Position numbers and translations under genes: made by a program | Origin: an uncultured Dehalococcoidia bacterium | Lineage (GTDB): Bacteria; Chloroflexota; Dehalococcoidia; Lucifugimonadales; UBA3495 | Assembly (NCBI GenBank): GCA_958296225.1 | Contig: OY282456.1 | Span: forward strand, 3,904,853-3,968,852 | DNA length: 64,000 nt | Reading direction: 5' to 3' | Shown: positions 56,908 through 64,000 of the stretch, one piece after another | Position numbering within the stretch: position 1 is the first letter of the stretch | Layout of the letters: each line of letters starts with the position of its first letter | Notes under the pieces: generated by a model | Told to the model about the DNA's origin: nothing | What the model saw: the letters and a program-made list of their open reading frames with translations, nothing else | The model's database searches: none

Positions 56908-59181
56908 ATGCGGATTTGGGGGATCAGGAAGTTTCATTGGCCGATACTGCCGGCTTTGCTGGCGCTAGCTCTGGTGGTGGCTCTCACCGCCGGCCTCGTT
57001 GAGGCGCAGGGTGCGCCCAGCCCGCCGCAACCGCCAGGAGGGAGTGGCCCGCTGGGTGACCCTACCGGCCTGACTGCCGAACCTGGCAGCTACCGCGGCG
57101 AGGTTGACCTGGCTTGGAGACCGGCCGCTAACGCTGACATTCACTGGATTTGGCTGGTACAAACCAACGGACTCGGCGGCCGCTACCTGCTGGCGGCCGG
57201 CCCCAGCCCCGGAAATCTGACCGTCAGCGAGCTGGACGCGCAGCACTCTTACTATTTCATCGTGGTTGCGGGCCAGAATCAGAGCGACGGCCCCACCCAG
57301 TGGTCGCAGTGGACTAACTGGTCTTCGGCCCAACCGCCAGCCCAACCCATCCGGCCCACGCCGGACGAGCCGCAGCCCGACCTGACCGTGGAGAAGCCGA
57401 CGGTGAACAGGAGTGCCATCGATACCGGCGAAAGCTTCTCCATATCGCTCACCGTCCTCAATCGCGGCGACGCCGATGCCAATTCTACCCGGCTGGTGTA
57501 CTACCGTTCCGACAACGAGGTGATTGACGCCAGCAATGATACCTTCGAGAGCTCCGCAATCGTGCCTGCGCTGCCCCCAACCGTCAGCAGCCGGCACACG
57601 CAAGAGCTGACGGCGCCGGCCACCCCTGGCACCTACTACTACGGCGCCTGCGTCGATGTGCAGCGGGAAAGCGATTCCAGCAACAACTGCTCCGACGGAG
57701 TGCGGATAACGGTATCCGCCGCGCCTCCCGACCTCACCTTTGACCTGCCGACGGTTAGCAACAGTGCCGTGAACGTGGGGGACAGCTTCTCGCTTACGGT
57801 CACCCTTCGCAACAACGGCTCCGGGAATGCCGCCGGCACCCGCCTGACGTACTACCTTTCCAACAACCCGACGATTGACGCTATCAGCGACACTCGACTG
57901 TCCTCGGTCGACGTGGCGGGGCTGGCCGCGTCGGAGAGCCGCGCCTACCCGCGCGAGCTGGCCGCGCCAGGCGAAGCCGGCGCTTACTACTACGGCGCTT
58001 GCGTGCAGCCGGCTGCGGGAGAACGAAAACTGAACAACAATTGCTCCGCCGGCGTCCTGGTAACGGTAGCCGTGCCCCAATCTGACCTGGTTATCGAGGA
58101 TTTCACGGTCAGCGATACCGAAGTGAGCGTGCAAGAAAGTTTCACGCTGTCGGCCACGGTGCGCAACCGCGGCGCCGGGCCGGCTGGCGCCACGCAGCTG
58201 GTGTATTACCGCTCCTACAACCGGGGCATTTCCAGCGCCGACTCGGCGCTGCATACTGCGAATGTGTCCCCCCTCGCCGGGTCCGGCAGTGAGCCCCACT
58301 CCCGCGAGATTACGGCTCCGACCACCCCCGGCGAATACTACTACGGCGTCTGCGTGAAGCCGGTCAGTGGCGAAAGCAACCGCAACAATAACTGCTCTAC
58401 CCCCGGCGCATTGGTAACCGTCCTGCGCACTGACCCCGATTTGGCGATTGCAAACTTTGCGGTCAGCCGGAACACGGTGACCGTGAACTCTCCCACCGCC
58501 ATCCTGCTGTCGGCCCGGGTACGCAACGAAGGCGGCGTGTCGTCGCGTGCGACCGATCTCACTTATTACCGTTCCAGGGACTCGATAATTAGCTCCAATG
58601 ACGTGGAGGTCGCCAGCGACAACATCAGAATTCTCGCCCGGTCTGAGAGTCAGGATTACCGGATAGAAGCGCCGGCGCCGCCGAGTCCCGGCCGCTATTA
58701 CTACGGGGCTTGCGCGGCCCCGGTCAGCGGCGAGATTAACACGAACAACAACTGTTCCCCCGGCGTGGAGGTAACGGCAAAGTCCGCCAATGCCTTTTGC
58801 CTTCGCACCCTGGGCAACCCCCTTACCGGCGATTTGTCCGCCTCAGGAGAGTGGACCGGCGACTGCTCTTCCGAGAATAGGCCCCACGCCGGCACCTTTG
58901 CGCGCTACTACAGCTTCAACCTGAACCGGATGGCCAACGTCATCATTGAACTGACTTCATCCTCCGCCGACACCTTCCTGTACCTGCTGCGGGGCAAAGG
59001 AATCAGCGACAGTGTTATGGACCAGGACGACGATAGCGCCAGCGGCGCCGACGCGCGCATCTCAATCGACCTCTCGCCCGGAGCCTACACCGTGGAGGCT
59101 ACCACTGCCTTTGACACCACCATTGGAGACGGGTTCGACCTTGCCATCAATGCAACCTCCACCCTCAAAGCGGTGCAATGA
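56908..59181 (+). CDS. Secreted CARDB-repeat protein
   Basis: A 757-residue exported protein. A signal peptide (PILPALLALALVVALTAGLVEA) is followed by a fibronectin-III-like domain (PTGLTAEPGSYRGEVDLAWRPA). Then come four CARDB-type beta-sandwich repeats of about 120 residues, each opening PDLTVEKPTV-like and ending TPGTYYYGAC...NNCS. The last domain (GTFARYYSFNLNRMANVIIELTSSSADTFLYLLRG...SPGAYTVEATT) is a pre-peptidase C-terminal-like domain, usual in secreted proteins. Paired Cys in each CARDB unit (YYGAC and NNC) could form disulfides. AAGG eight bases upstream favours the ATG at 56908 over a GTG at 56899. The likely role is surface binding. Confidence 0.85.
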   Translation: MRIWGIRKFHWPILPALLALALVVALTAGLVEAQGAPSPPQPPGGSGPLGDPTGLTAEPGSYRGEVDLAWRPAANADIHWIWLVQTNGLGGRYLLAAGPSPGNLTVSELDAQHSYYFIVVAGQNQSDGPTQWSQWTNWSSAQPPAQPIRPTPDEPQPDLTVEKPTVNRSAIDTGESFSISLTVLNRGDADANSTRLVYYRSDNEVIDASNDTFESSAIVPALPPTVSSRHTQELTAPATPGTYYYGACVDVQRESDSSNNCSDGVRITVSAAPPDLTFDLPTVSNSAVNVGDSFSLTVTLRNNGSGNAAGTRLTYYLSNNPTIDAISDTRLSSVDVAGLAASESRAYPRELAAPGEAGAYYYGACVQPAAGERKLNNNCSAGVLVTVAVPQSDLVIEDFTVSDTEVSVQESFTLSATVRNRGAGPAGATQLVYYRSYNRGISSADSALHTANVSPLAGSGSEPHSREITAPTTPGEYYYGVCVKPVSGESNRNNNCSTPGALVTVLRTDPDLAIANFAVSRNTVTVNSPTAILLSARVRNEGGVSSRATDLTYYRSRDSIISSNDVEVASDNIRILARSESQDYRIEAPAPPSPGRYYYGACAAPVSGEINTNNNCSPGVEVTAKSANAFCLRTLGNPLTGDLSASGEWTGDCSSENRPHAGTFARYYSFNLNRMANVIIELTSSSADTFLYLLRGKGISDSVMDQDDDSASGADARISIDLSPGAYTVEATTAFDTTIGDGFDLAINATSTLKAVQ

Positions 59182-59227
59182 CCGCCGCTTTCCGGCACAC
59201 GCAAACCCGTCCGCGGGCCTGACGCCG

Positions 59228-59254
59228 CCCCATCCCCGGTTACCGGGGATGGGG
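59228..59254 (+). terminator. Hairpin after the CARDB gene
   Basis: A perfect 12-base-pair stem (CCCCATCCCCGG with CCGGGGATGGGG) and a three-base loop lie 46 bases past the CARDB stop. There is no U-run, so it may be a factor-aided terminator or mRNA end-protecting hairpin. Confidence 0.55.
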
Positions 59255-59355
59255 CAACGCCTGTTATTCAGACCGCCTGTTACTTGCCAATTGACAGCGG
59301 CGATGCGTCTGGGTAGCCTGAACGGGAGAGTATCGGACGGAGTTGAGGTGTTCCG

Positions 59356-59616
59356 ATGCAGGTGAATATCAGCGAAGCGCAAAACCGGCTGGCACAGCTC
59401 GGCGAACTGGTCTGGCAGGGTGCGGAGGTTATCATCGCCAAAGACGACCAGCCCTATCTGGCGCTGCTGCCCTACCGCGAAGGGCCGGCGGAAAAGAAAG
59501 AGCGCCAACTGGGGCGGCTCAAGGGGCAGATTTGGATGGCGCCGGATTTTGACGAAACGCCGCCGGAGATAATAGACCGGTTCGAGAACGGTCCGATATT
59601 CCCGGATAGCGCATAA
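59356..59616 (+). CDS. Phd/YefM-type antitoxin
   Basis: An 86-residue antitoxin of the Phd/YefM (VapB-like) family. The DNA-binding and dimer head MQVNISEAQNRLAQLGELVWQGAEVIIAKDDQPYLALLPY is intact. The C-terminal toxin-binding tail GRLKGQIWMAPDFDETPPEIIDRFE is also typical. Its stop overlaps the start of the next gene (TAATG), the usual coupling with a PIN toxin. That toxin is collapsed to 47 residues, so this antitoxin appears to be an orphan. Confidence 0.85.
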   Translation: MQVNISEAQNRLAQLGELVWQGAEVIIAKDDQPYLALLPYREGPAEKKERQLGRLKGQIWMAPDFDETPPEIIDRFENGPIFPDSA

Positions 59617-59759
59617 TGCTGCGGCTCCTGCTGGACACCCACGTTCTGCTATGGGCGCTTGCGGACAACCGTTTGCTGCCGGCGCCGGCCGAAAGGCTTA
59701 TCCTGGTCACCGACGATGCCAATATCAGGCGATACAATGTTGCTGTGTTGCCGGCGTAG
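59616..59759 (+). pseudogene. PIN toxin (VapC) with large internal deletion
   Basis: A 47-residue frame. The start LLLDTHVLLWALADNRLLPAPAE is the N-terminus of a PIN-domain toxin, and the end LVTDDANIRRYNVAVLPA is the C-terminus (normally LVTxDxxIxxY). The normal middle of about 80 residues, with its acidic catalytic residues, is missing, while the reading frame is kept. A precise in-frame deletion in a VapC-like gene behind an intact antitoxin is the simplest explanation. The product cannot form a PIN fold. Confidence 0.8.
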
Positions 59760-59815
59760 AACGCCGTCTTTGCCGCCCGGCGACCGGATGCGCTTATGCA
59801 ATTGACTGTCGCCGT

Positions 59816-59825
59816 AGGGTATAAT
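59816..59825 (+). promoter_or_regulatory. Possible -10 element upstream of xdhC
   Basis: A perfect TATAAT lies at 59820-59825, 66 bases before the xdhC start. The nearest TTGACT (59802-59807) is only 12 bases away, too close for a standard promoter, so only the -10 is supported. Confidence 0.35.
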
Positions 59826-59891
59826 ACAGGCACCAACCCGCCGGCTGGCGGCAATCGCCCCTAATCAGGCATCAATCAGGCAGGTGACGGC

Positions 59892-61028
59892 GTGCGCGAC
59901 GTAATTCAGGAAGCAGTCAATCAGCTCGATTCGGGGAACCCCTGTGTGCTGGCCACGGTGGTTCGCACCAAAGGCTCCACGCCGCAAAAGGCCGGCGCCA
60001 TGCTCCTCGTTCGTGAGGACGGCACCGCCGTCGGCACCTTGGGCGGCGGCTGTGTCGAGGGCGACATCTGGTTCGCCGCCCGCGAAATCCTCCGCAACCA
60101 GGGCGGCCCGGAGTTCAAGGACTATTACCTCAACGAGGACATCGCGGCCCGCGACGGCCTGGTTTGCGGCGGCACAATGTACTTTTACCTGGAACCCTTC
60201 TGGGACACTGGCGACTTCTCCGACATAGGACAGGAATTGCTGGGCGCTTACGACGGCGCCGAGCCGGCGGCATTGGCTACCATAGTCCGCTCCGACGGCG
60301 ACACCGCTCCCCTGGGCGCCAGGCTGCTGCTCCGCTCCGACGGTTCGGTAGCCGGCGGCATCGGTACTGCGGAGCTGGACGAGCTTGCCCTGGAAGCGGC
60401 CAGCCGCGTCGCCGCCGTGGGCGCTAACGAAGCCGTTGCCATCGACGATAAAACCGAACTGTTCGTAGAGGGCTTCACCACGCCGCCCACCCTGGTGATG
60501 GTCGGCGGCGGCCACGTTGGCAAGGCCACGGCAGACCTGGCTCACCGGCTGGGCTACCGCGTTTATATCGTTGACGACCGCGAGGATTTCTCAAACCCGC
60601 AGCGGTTCCCCTACGCCGAGGAAACCATCGTCGCCTCGTACACTGACTGGGCGACGCATCTGGACATCAACGTTAACAGCTTTATCGTGGTGGCCTCCCG
60701 CGGCCACTGGTTCGACGACGTGGCGCTGGAGTCCGCGCTGACCACCCGCGCCCGCTATATCGGACTGCTGGGCAGCCGCCGCAAGACGCTGATGATTTAC
60801 CAGCGCCTGCTCCAGCTCGGCATCCCCCGTGAGCGGCTGGCCGAAGTCCGCGCCCCCGTCGGCCTGGACATCGGCGCGCTGGAACCTGAGGAACTGGCCG
60901 TCAGCATTATGTCCGAGGTCATCATGGCCCGCCGGGGCGGGAAGGGCAGCCCCATGACTATGGACGACTGGTATCTGGAACGGGCCGAGCGCCGGGCCAA
61001 CCGGGCCATGGGCCTGCCCGCCGACTGA
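59892..61028 (+). CDS. xdhC: XdhC/CoxI-family molybdenum hydroxylase maturation protein
   Basis: A 378-residue XdhC-type protein. The N-terminal domain has CVLATVVRTKGSTPQKAGAMLLV and GTLGGGCVEGDIWFAA, and the C-terminal Rossmann domain starts at LVMVGGGHVGKATADLAHRLGY (about residue 200). It ends with IGLLGSRRKTLMIYQRL and LDIGALEPEELAVSIMSEVI. Such proteins bind the molybdenum cofactor, promote sulfuration and hand it to the hydroxylase. The probable client is the enzyme at 4806-8766, or a homologue elsewhere. mocA follows two genes downstream, which supports this role. Confidence 0.93.
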   Translation: MRDVIQEAVNQLDSGNPCVLATVVRTKGSTPQKAGAMLLVREDGTAVGTLGGGCVEGDIWFAAREILRNQGGPEFKDYYLNEDIAARDGLVCGGTMYFYLEPFWDTGDFSDIGQELLGAYDGAEPAALATIVRSDGDTAPLGARLLLRSDGSVAGGIGTAELDELALEAASRVAAVGANEAVAIDDKTELFVEGFTTPPTLVMVGGGHVGKATADLAHRLGYRVYIVDDREDFSNPQRFPYAEETIVASYTDWATHLDINVNSFIVVASRGHWFDDVALESALTTRARYIGLLGSRRKTLMIYQRLLQLGIPRERLAEVRAPVGLDIGALEPEELAVSIMSEVIMARRGGKGSPMTMDDWYLERAERRANRAMGLPAD

Positions 61029-61061
61029 CCCCGCCACGACACCGCCAAAACTAAGGACGCC

Positions 61062-61337
61062 ATGAATATGCTCTACGACGATACCATCGAATTTCCCGGC
61101 GACCTGGGCAAATTGCTCCGGGAGCTACAGGAAAACCCCGATGCGCTCAGCCTGATGCAATCCCTCATCACCATCCCGGATGTCAGGGATTTGAGCTACG
61201 ACGAACGCCGCGCCCGGCTCGCTCCCGATTCCATTGTCCAGATGCTCTTCTACGAAGTCATGGACGACGTATCCCTGCGCGACCAGTTCGTCGCCGCCCT
61301 GCTGCAAGATTACGTGCCGCCGGAGCCGGAGCGCTAA
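61062..61337 (+). CDS. Small conserved-looking protein between xdhC and mocA
   Basis: A 91-residue acidic helical protein that I do not recognise (DTIEFPGDLGKLLRELQENPDALSLMQSLI...YDERRARLAPDSIVQMLFYEVMDDVSLRDQFVAALLQDYV). There are no cysteines, signal peptide or membrane helix. It begins 33 bases after xdhC and ends 37 bases before mocA, so it is probably part of the same operon and might assist cofactor maturation; this is inference from position only. The start may be six bases later. Confidence 0.6.
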   Translation: MNMLYDDTIEFPGDLGKLLRELQENPDALSLMQSLITIPDVRDLSYDERRARLAPDSIVQMLFYEVMDDVSLRDQFVAALLQDYVPPEPER

Positions 61338-61374
61338 ACATTCCCGCCCCGGCCAATCCCGTTGCTTTTCATTA

Positions 61375-62040
61375 ATGCCGCCATTCACCTCCGCAATCCT
61401 CCTGGCCGCCGGCGTTTCCCGGCGCATGGGCACGCTGAAAGCCTTGTTGGACTGGCAAGGCCGGCCCCTCATCATCCATCAAATAGTGGCCCTGCGCCAG
61501 GCCGGCGCCGACGAGGTGGTGGTAGTGCTGGGCCACCGCGCCGATGAGTTGCAGGCCCGCATCGGCGCCAACCGCGATGTGTACACTGCCGGCAATGTCC
61601 ACTGCGTGACTAATAACAACTACGCCGAAGGGAAAACCACGTCTATCAAAACCGGCCTGCGTGCCATTGCCACTGATACCGACCGGCCCGGCACCATCCT
61701 GCTGCTGAACGTTGACCAGCCCCGCAGCGCCGGCATCATCCGCCAAGTGCTGGCGGCGCATCGGAACGGCGACGGCGCGCTGATTACCATACCCACCTGC
61801 AACGGCAGGGGCGGCCATCCCATCGCCGTGAGCCGCGCCCTGTACCAGGAACTGCTGGACATAACCGAATTGACGCAGGGGATGCGCGCCGTGACGGAAC
61901 GGCGCCAAGCCGCCACGCAGCGGGTAGAGCTGGGAGCGCCGGAACTGCTGTGGGACGTAAATACCCCGGAGCAGTACCAGGCGGCGTTGGCGGCGGCGCG
62001 CCGGGCCGGCAAACCGGACGGCAGCAATCCCCCGGCGTAA
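61375..62040 (+). CDS. mocA: Molybdenum cofactor cytidylyltransferase-like protein (MocA)
   Basis: A 221-residue MobA-like nucleotidyltransferase. The nucleotide loop is ILLAAGVSRRMGTLKALLDWQGRPLI, followed by VVVVLGHRADEL, LLNVDQPRSAG and RGGHPIAVSRAL. This is the MocA pattern (transfer of CMP to Mo-molybdopterin for hydroxylases) rather than MobA of the guanylyl branch. I preferred the ATG at 61375; homology starts there. It lies downstream of xdhC and the small gene in one direction. Confidence 0.87.
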   Translation: MPPFTSAILLAAGVSRRMGTLKALLDWQGRPLIIHQIVALRQAGADEVVVVLGHRADELQARIGANRDVYTAGNVHCVTNNNYAEGKTTSIKTGLRAIATDTDRPGTILLLNVDQPRSAGIIRQVLAAHRNGDGALITIPTCNGRGGHPIAVSRALYQELLDITELTQGMRAVTERRQAATQRVELGAPELLWDVNTPEQYQAALAAARRAGKPDGSNPPA

Positions 62041-62127
62041 CCGGCGGCGGCGTTTTGGGCCGCCCGGTTCCCGATACTTGGGACAAAAGTCCCAGAGAAC
62101 AGGACTACTTCACGGGAGAGACGGTAA

Positions 62128-62979
62128 ATGTTTGGCAAGGCGATTGATTACCGGCTGCTTCGGCTATGCGCCCATGGCCGGCATCCCGAAGCGGAGGAGC
62201 TGCGTCAGCTTGAGCGTGATATAGGCGTCGAATCCGCGCAGGCGCGCTTCGAAAAATGGAACCGCCGCCTGGAGAACGACATTCCCATTGACCCGGCTCT
62301 GCGCTACCTGGACGTCGGGTGCGGCATGGGCGAGATGGCCCTGGCGCTGGCGCAGCGCGGATGCCGGCACGTGACGGGTATTGATAAAGACCCGCACTAC
62401 ATCAAAATCGCAAAGCGCTGTGCCCGGCAGGCGCAGTTGCAGGACAAAGTCACCTTCAAGTGCATGGACATCCACGATCTGCCGAACCAGGCAGAGTATG
62501 ACATCGTACTTTCTCACGAGATGCTTGAACACGTGGCACGCCCGCGCGATTTCCTCCGCCGTATGGACGGCATTCTGAGGGCCAAAAGTCGGGGGGGAGA
62601 GAGAATAATTATAGCGTTCGGCCCGCTGTTTCATTCACCGTTCGGGGACCACCTGAACCGGTCTTTCCGATTCCGCATACCGTGGCTGGGAGTCCTGTTT
62701 TCGGAAGACGCGCTAATGCGTATCCGGCGCGAGTTCTGGCGGCCGGTAGCGGACGAGGCCGAGTCGTTCGCAGATATGCGGGAAGGACTGAACAAGATGA
62801 AGTTTTCGGAGTTTCTGCGTTACGTCGCCGAAACGGGATGGATAACGGAGCGGTTGATTGTGAATCCGCAGTTGAAACGCTGGCCGGCGCTCTGGCGGCT
62901 GTCCAACCTGCTGCTGCGCGTGCCTGTGCTGCGCGACTACCTGGCGGTTTCCGTATATGCGATTTACCGGCGGCCCTAG
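62128..62979 (+). CDS. Class I SAM-dependent methyltransferase
   Basis: A 283-residue methyltransferase. Motif I is LRYLDVGCGMGEMALALA, followed by VTGIDKDPHYI (acidic end of beta-2), FKCMDIHDLPN, and the post-II EYDIVLSHEMLEHVARPRDFLRRM. The C-terminal part (SPFGDHLNRSFRFRIPWLGVLFSED) is typical of methyltransferases of sugars or natural products in cell-surface clusters. The acceptor is unknown. It is the last protein gene before the non-coding region at the right edge. Confidence 0.87.
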   Translation: MFGKAIDYRLLRLCAHGRHPEAEELRQLERDIGVESAQARFEKWNRRLENDIPIDPALRYLDVGCGMGEMALALAQRGCRHVTGIDKDPHYIKIAKRCARQAQLQDKVTFKCMDIHDLPNQAEYDIVLSHEMLEHVARPRDFLRRMDGILRAKSRGGERIIIAFGPLFHSPFGDHLNRSFRFRIPWLGVLFSEDALMRIRREFWRPVADEAESFADMREGLNKMKFSEFLRYVAETGWITERLIVNPQLKRWPALWRLSNLLLRVPVLRDYLAVSVYAIYRRP

Positions 62980-63012
62980 CTGGCAGCGCTCCGGCGCGCG
63001 CGTCCATACTGG

Positions 63013-63050
63013 AAAAGCCAGGACCCGATGAGCAGTCGGAGTCCTGGCCC
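63013..63050 (-). terminator. Intrinsic terminator of putative RNA copy 1
   Basis: The minus-strand stem GCCAGGAC...GTCCTGGC with an inner CCGA/TCGG helix and a bulged T is followed directly by TTTT. Confidence 0.65.
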
Positions 63051-63367
63051 AATTTCGCCATCGGTTATAGCCGTCCGCTTGCCGGTCTTCCGACCGATGT
63101 GCCTGCCCTTTGGGGAGCGCCTCGCTGCTCTGCTCTGGACAAACGGCTTAATCTGCGCCAATCAACGGCTCGCCCGATGCGGCTGCTCCCTGTCGGCGGC
63201 CTCGCGGCAGTCTCGCACCGCTCCGGCTGCGCCAACAGGGCGCTTACAGGGGAAATGCCAGCTATGGTTCAGCGTAATCAGCGAAACCACTTCATACCTC
63301 CTGCGATGACGACGGCGCGTTGCCATCGGGCTTGACGAGTGGGGATTCCCTGCAACCCCAGCGTCTT
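63013..63367 (-). ncRNA. Putative structured RNA, copy 1
   Basis: The minus strand has a TTGACA / TACTAT promoter (63402 to 63374) and, about 355 bases further on, a GC-rich hairpin with arms GCCAGGAC and GTCCTGGC followed by TTTT (63050-63013). Between them lies no good protein frame. A 69-base core (63225-63293) is identical to copy 2. The RNA contains predicted stems, for example GCGCC-CTGTT-GGCGC and an outer CATCGGT/ACCGATG helix. In copy 2 the last pair of that helix changes from T-A to C-G. I do not recognise the family: it lacks the tmRNA, RNase P, SRP and 6S landmarks I looked for. Confidence 0.6.
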
Positions 63368-63373
63368 GAATAC

Positions 63374-63402
63374 ATAGTATAGCGTCTGGCGATGCTTGTC
63401 AA
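63374..63402 (-). promoter_or_regulatory. Promoter of putative RNA copy 1
   Basis: On the minus strand, perfect TTGACA (63397-63402) and TACTAT (63374-63379) are 17 bases apart. The same arrangement precedes copy 2. Confidence 0.65.
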
Positions 63403-63531
63403 CACCTCAATGCTAACAAAATCGGCCAGGCCCCGGCAAACGGATTGACGCTACTTGCTAGTCAATGGTTCGACCGGCTCGCCACGATGCGGACGGCGCG
63501 GGATTTTGGAAAGGCCCCCCAATCCGCACTG

Positions 63532-63575
63532 AAAAGGCCAGGAACCGATGAACAGTCGGTATCCTGGCCTTGTTT
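63532..63575 (-). terminator. Intrinsic terminator of putative RNA copy 2
   Basis: The minus-strand stem GGCCAGGA...TCCTGGCC with an inner CCGA/TCGG helix is followed by TTTT. Compared with copy 1, changes in the stem keep the pairing. Confidence 0.65.
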
Positions 63576-63888
63576 TTCCATCGGCTGTAGCCGCCCGCTT
63601 GCCGGTTTTCTGGCCGGTGTGCCTGCCCTTTGGGGAGCGCCTTACTGCGCTGCTTTGGGCAAATGGCGGGGTTAGCGCCAATCAGCGGCTCGCCCGATGC
63701 GGTTGGTTCCCTGTCGGCGTCCTCGCGGCATCGTCATACCGCTTGGGCTGCGCCAACAGGGCGCTTACAGGGGAAATGCCAGCTATGGTTCAGCGTAATC
63801 AGCGAAACCACTTCTAACCTCCTGCGTTGACGACGGCTGCTTGCCATCGGGCTCAGTGGATGGGGATTCCCTGCAACCCCAGCACCTT
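63532..63888 (-). ncRNA. Putative structured RNA, copy 2
   Basis: The second copy has the same layout: promoter TTGACA / TAGTAT (63923 to 63895), about 357 bases, and terminator arms GGCCAGGA and TCCTGGCC plus TTTT (63575-63532). The 69-base core at 63746-63814 is identical to copy 1; the rest has scattered changes across all codon positions. An ATG directly after AGGAGGT in copy 1 is destroyed here (AGGAGGTTAG), which argues against a shared protein. The tandem arrangement suggests duplication with both copies kept functional. Confidence 0.6.
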
Positions 63889-63894
63889 GAATAC

Positions 63895-63923
63895 ATACTA
63901 TAACGTTAGATGATGCTTGTCAA
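63895..63923 (-). promoter_or_regulatory. Promoter of putative RNA copy 2
   Basis: On the minus strand, perfect TTGACA (63918-63923) and TAGTAT (63895-63900) are 17 bases apart, matching the copy 1 promoter. Confidence 0.65.
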
Positions 63924-64000
63924 CATCCTGATTTCGCAATTTGGGCAATTTTGGCGACTTGCGCCGCAGCATCCGGCAAATAGTCTAAACTAGTCGCGCC

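Noticed and set aside
59802..59825. Full promoter TTGACT...TATAAT upstream of xdhC
   Set aside because: The two boxes are only 12 bases apart, too short for a standard promoter. Only the -10 was listed, with low confidence.
62682..63830. Plus- and minus-strand short frames that appear in both copies of the right-end repeat
   Set aside because: They are similar because the DNA is duplicated. Substitutions fall on all codon positions, no start signal is conserved, and the frames run through the terminator hairpins. A structured RNA explains the region better.
63013..63888. RNase P RNA, tmRNA, SRP RNA or 6S RNA
   Set aside because: The conserved landmarks I know for these (for example GAGGAAAGTC of RNase P, a terminal CCA acceptor of tmRNA, the GGAA/GCAG SRP core) were not found on the expressed strand.

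Overview
The window is a GC-rich bacterial chromosome segment. Its gene content points to Chloroflexota, most likely the SAR202/Dehalococcoidia side: luciferase-like flavin monooxygenases, a mandelate-racemase/enolase-superfamily enzyme, a CoxLMS-type molybdenum hydroxylase, a Rieske oxygenase, CMD, DinB and NIPSNAP proteins, DUF433/DUF5615 pairs and large Calx-beta/CARDB surface proteins. No rRNA or tRNA gene was recognised, so the taxonomic call is inference from gene families only.

Layout. 1-4769: 3' part of a giant Calx-beta repeat protein. 4806-8766: three subunits of a molybdenum hydroxylase (2Fe-2S subunit on the minus strand, divergent from the Mo and FAD subunits). 8780-16774: catabolic and accessory genes (two retropepsin-like proteins, alpha/beta hydrolase, flavin monooxygenase, GIY-YIG protein, two coiled-coil proteins, Rieske oxygenase, amidohydrolase). 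16933-20856: three tandem paralogous amino-acid-binding lipoproteins (AapJ type). 20857-40013: leader and a very large type I-E-like CRISPR array, by my count 276 repeat units and 275 spacers, interrupted by two insertion sequences that each left a target duplication. 40181-42636: the AapQ and AapM permeases that should partner the binding proteins on the other side of the array. 42716-50571: nadC, toxin-antitoxin-like pairs, CMD and DinB proteins, dtd, an FmdB-type zinc ribbon, rpsU and two ABC ATPases. 51383-62979: arsM, a second flavin monooxygenase, an enolase-superfamily enzyme, NIPSNAP, GNAT, a CARDB surface protein, an antitoxin with a collapsed toxin, molybdenum-hydroxylase maturation genes (xdhC, mocA) and a methyltransferase. 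62980-64000: two tandem, promoter- and terminator-bounded copies of a roughly 355-nt putative non-coding RNA on the minus strand.

How it fits together. The CRISPR array is read left to right: a leader promoter lies at its left end, the repeat hairpin and AUAGUCC handle are oriented that way, and the repeats decay at the right end. No cas gene lies in the window, so Cas proteins must act in trans. The array physically separates an amino-acid uptake locus; the permeases have their own near-consensus promoter and no AapP ATPase is present. The molybdenum hydroxylase at the left and the XdhC/MocA maturation proteins at the right probably serve the same enzyme class although some 52 kb apart.

The most unusual observations are the array's size and cas-free setting, the strong shortage of A at the first spacer base, several self-complementary spacers, spacers duplicated across long distances, and the tandem unidentified RNA genes at the right end.
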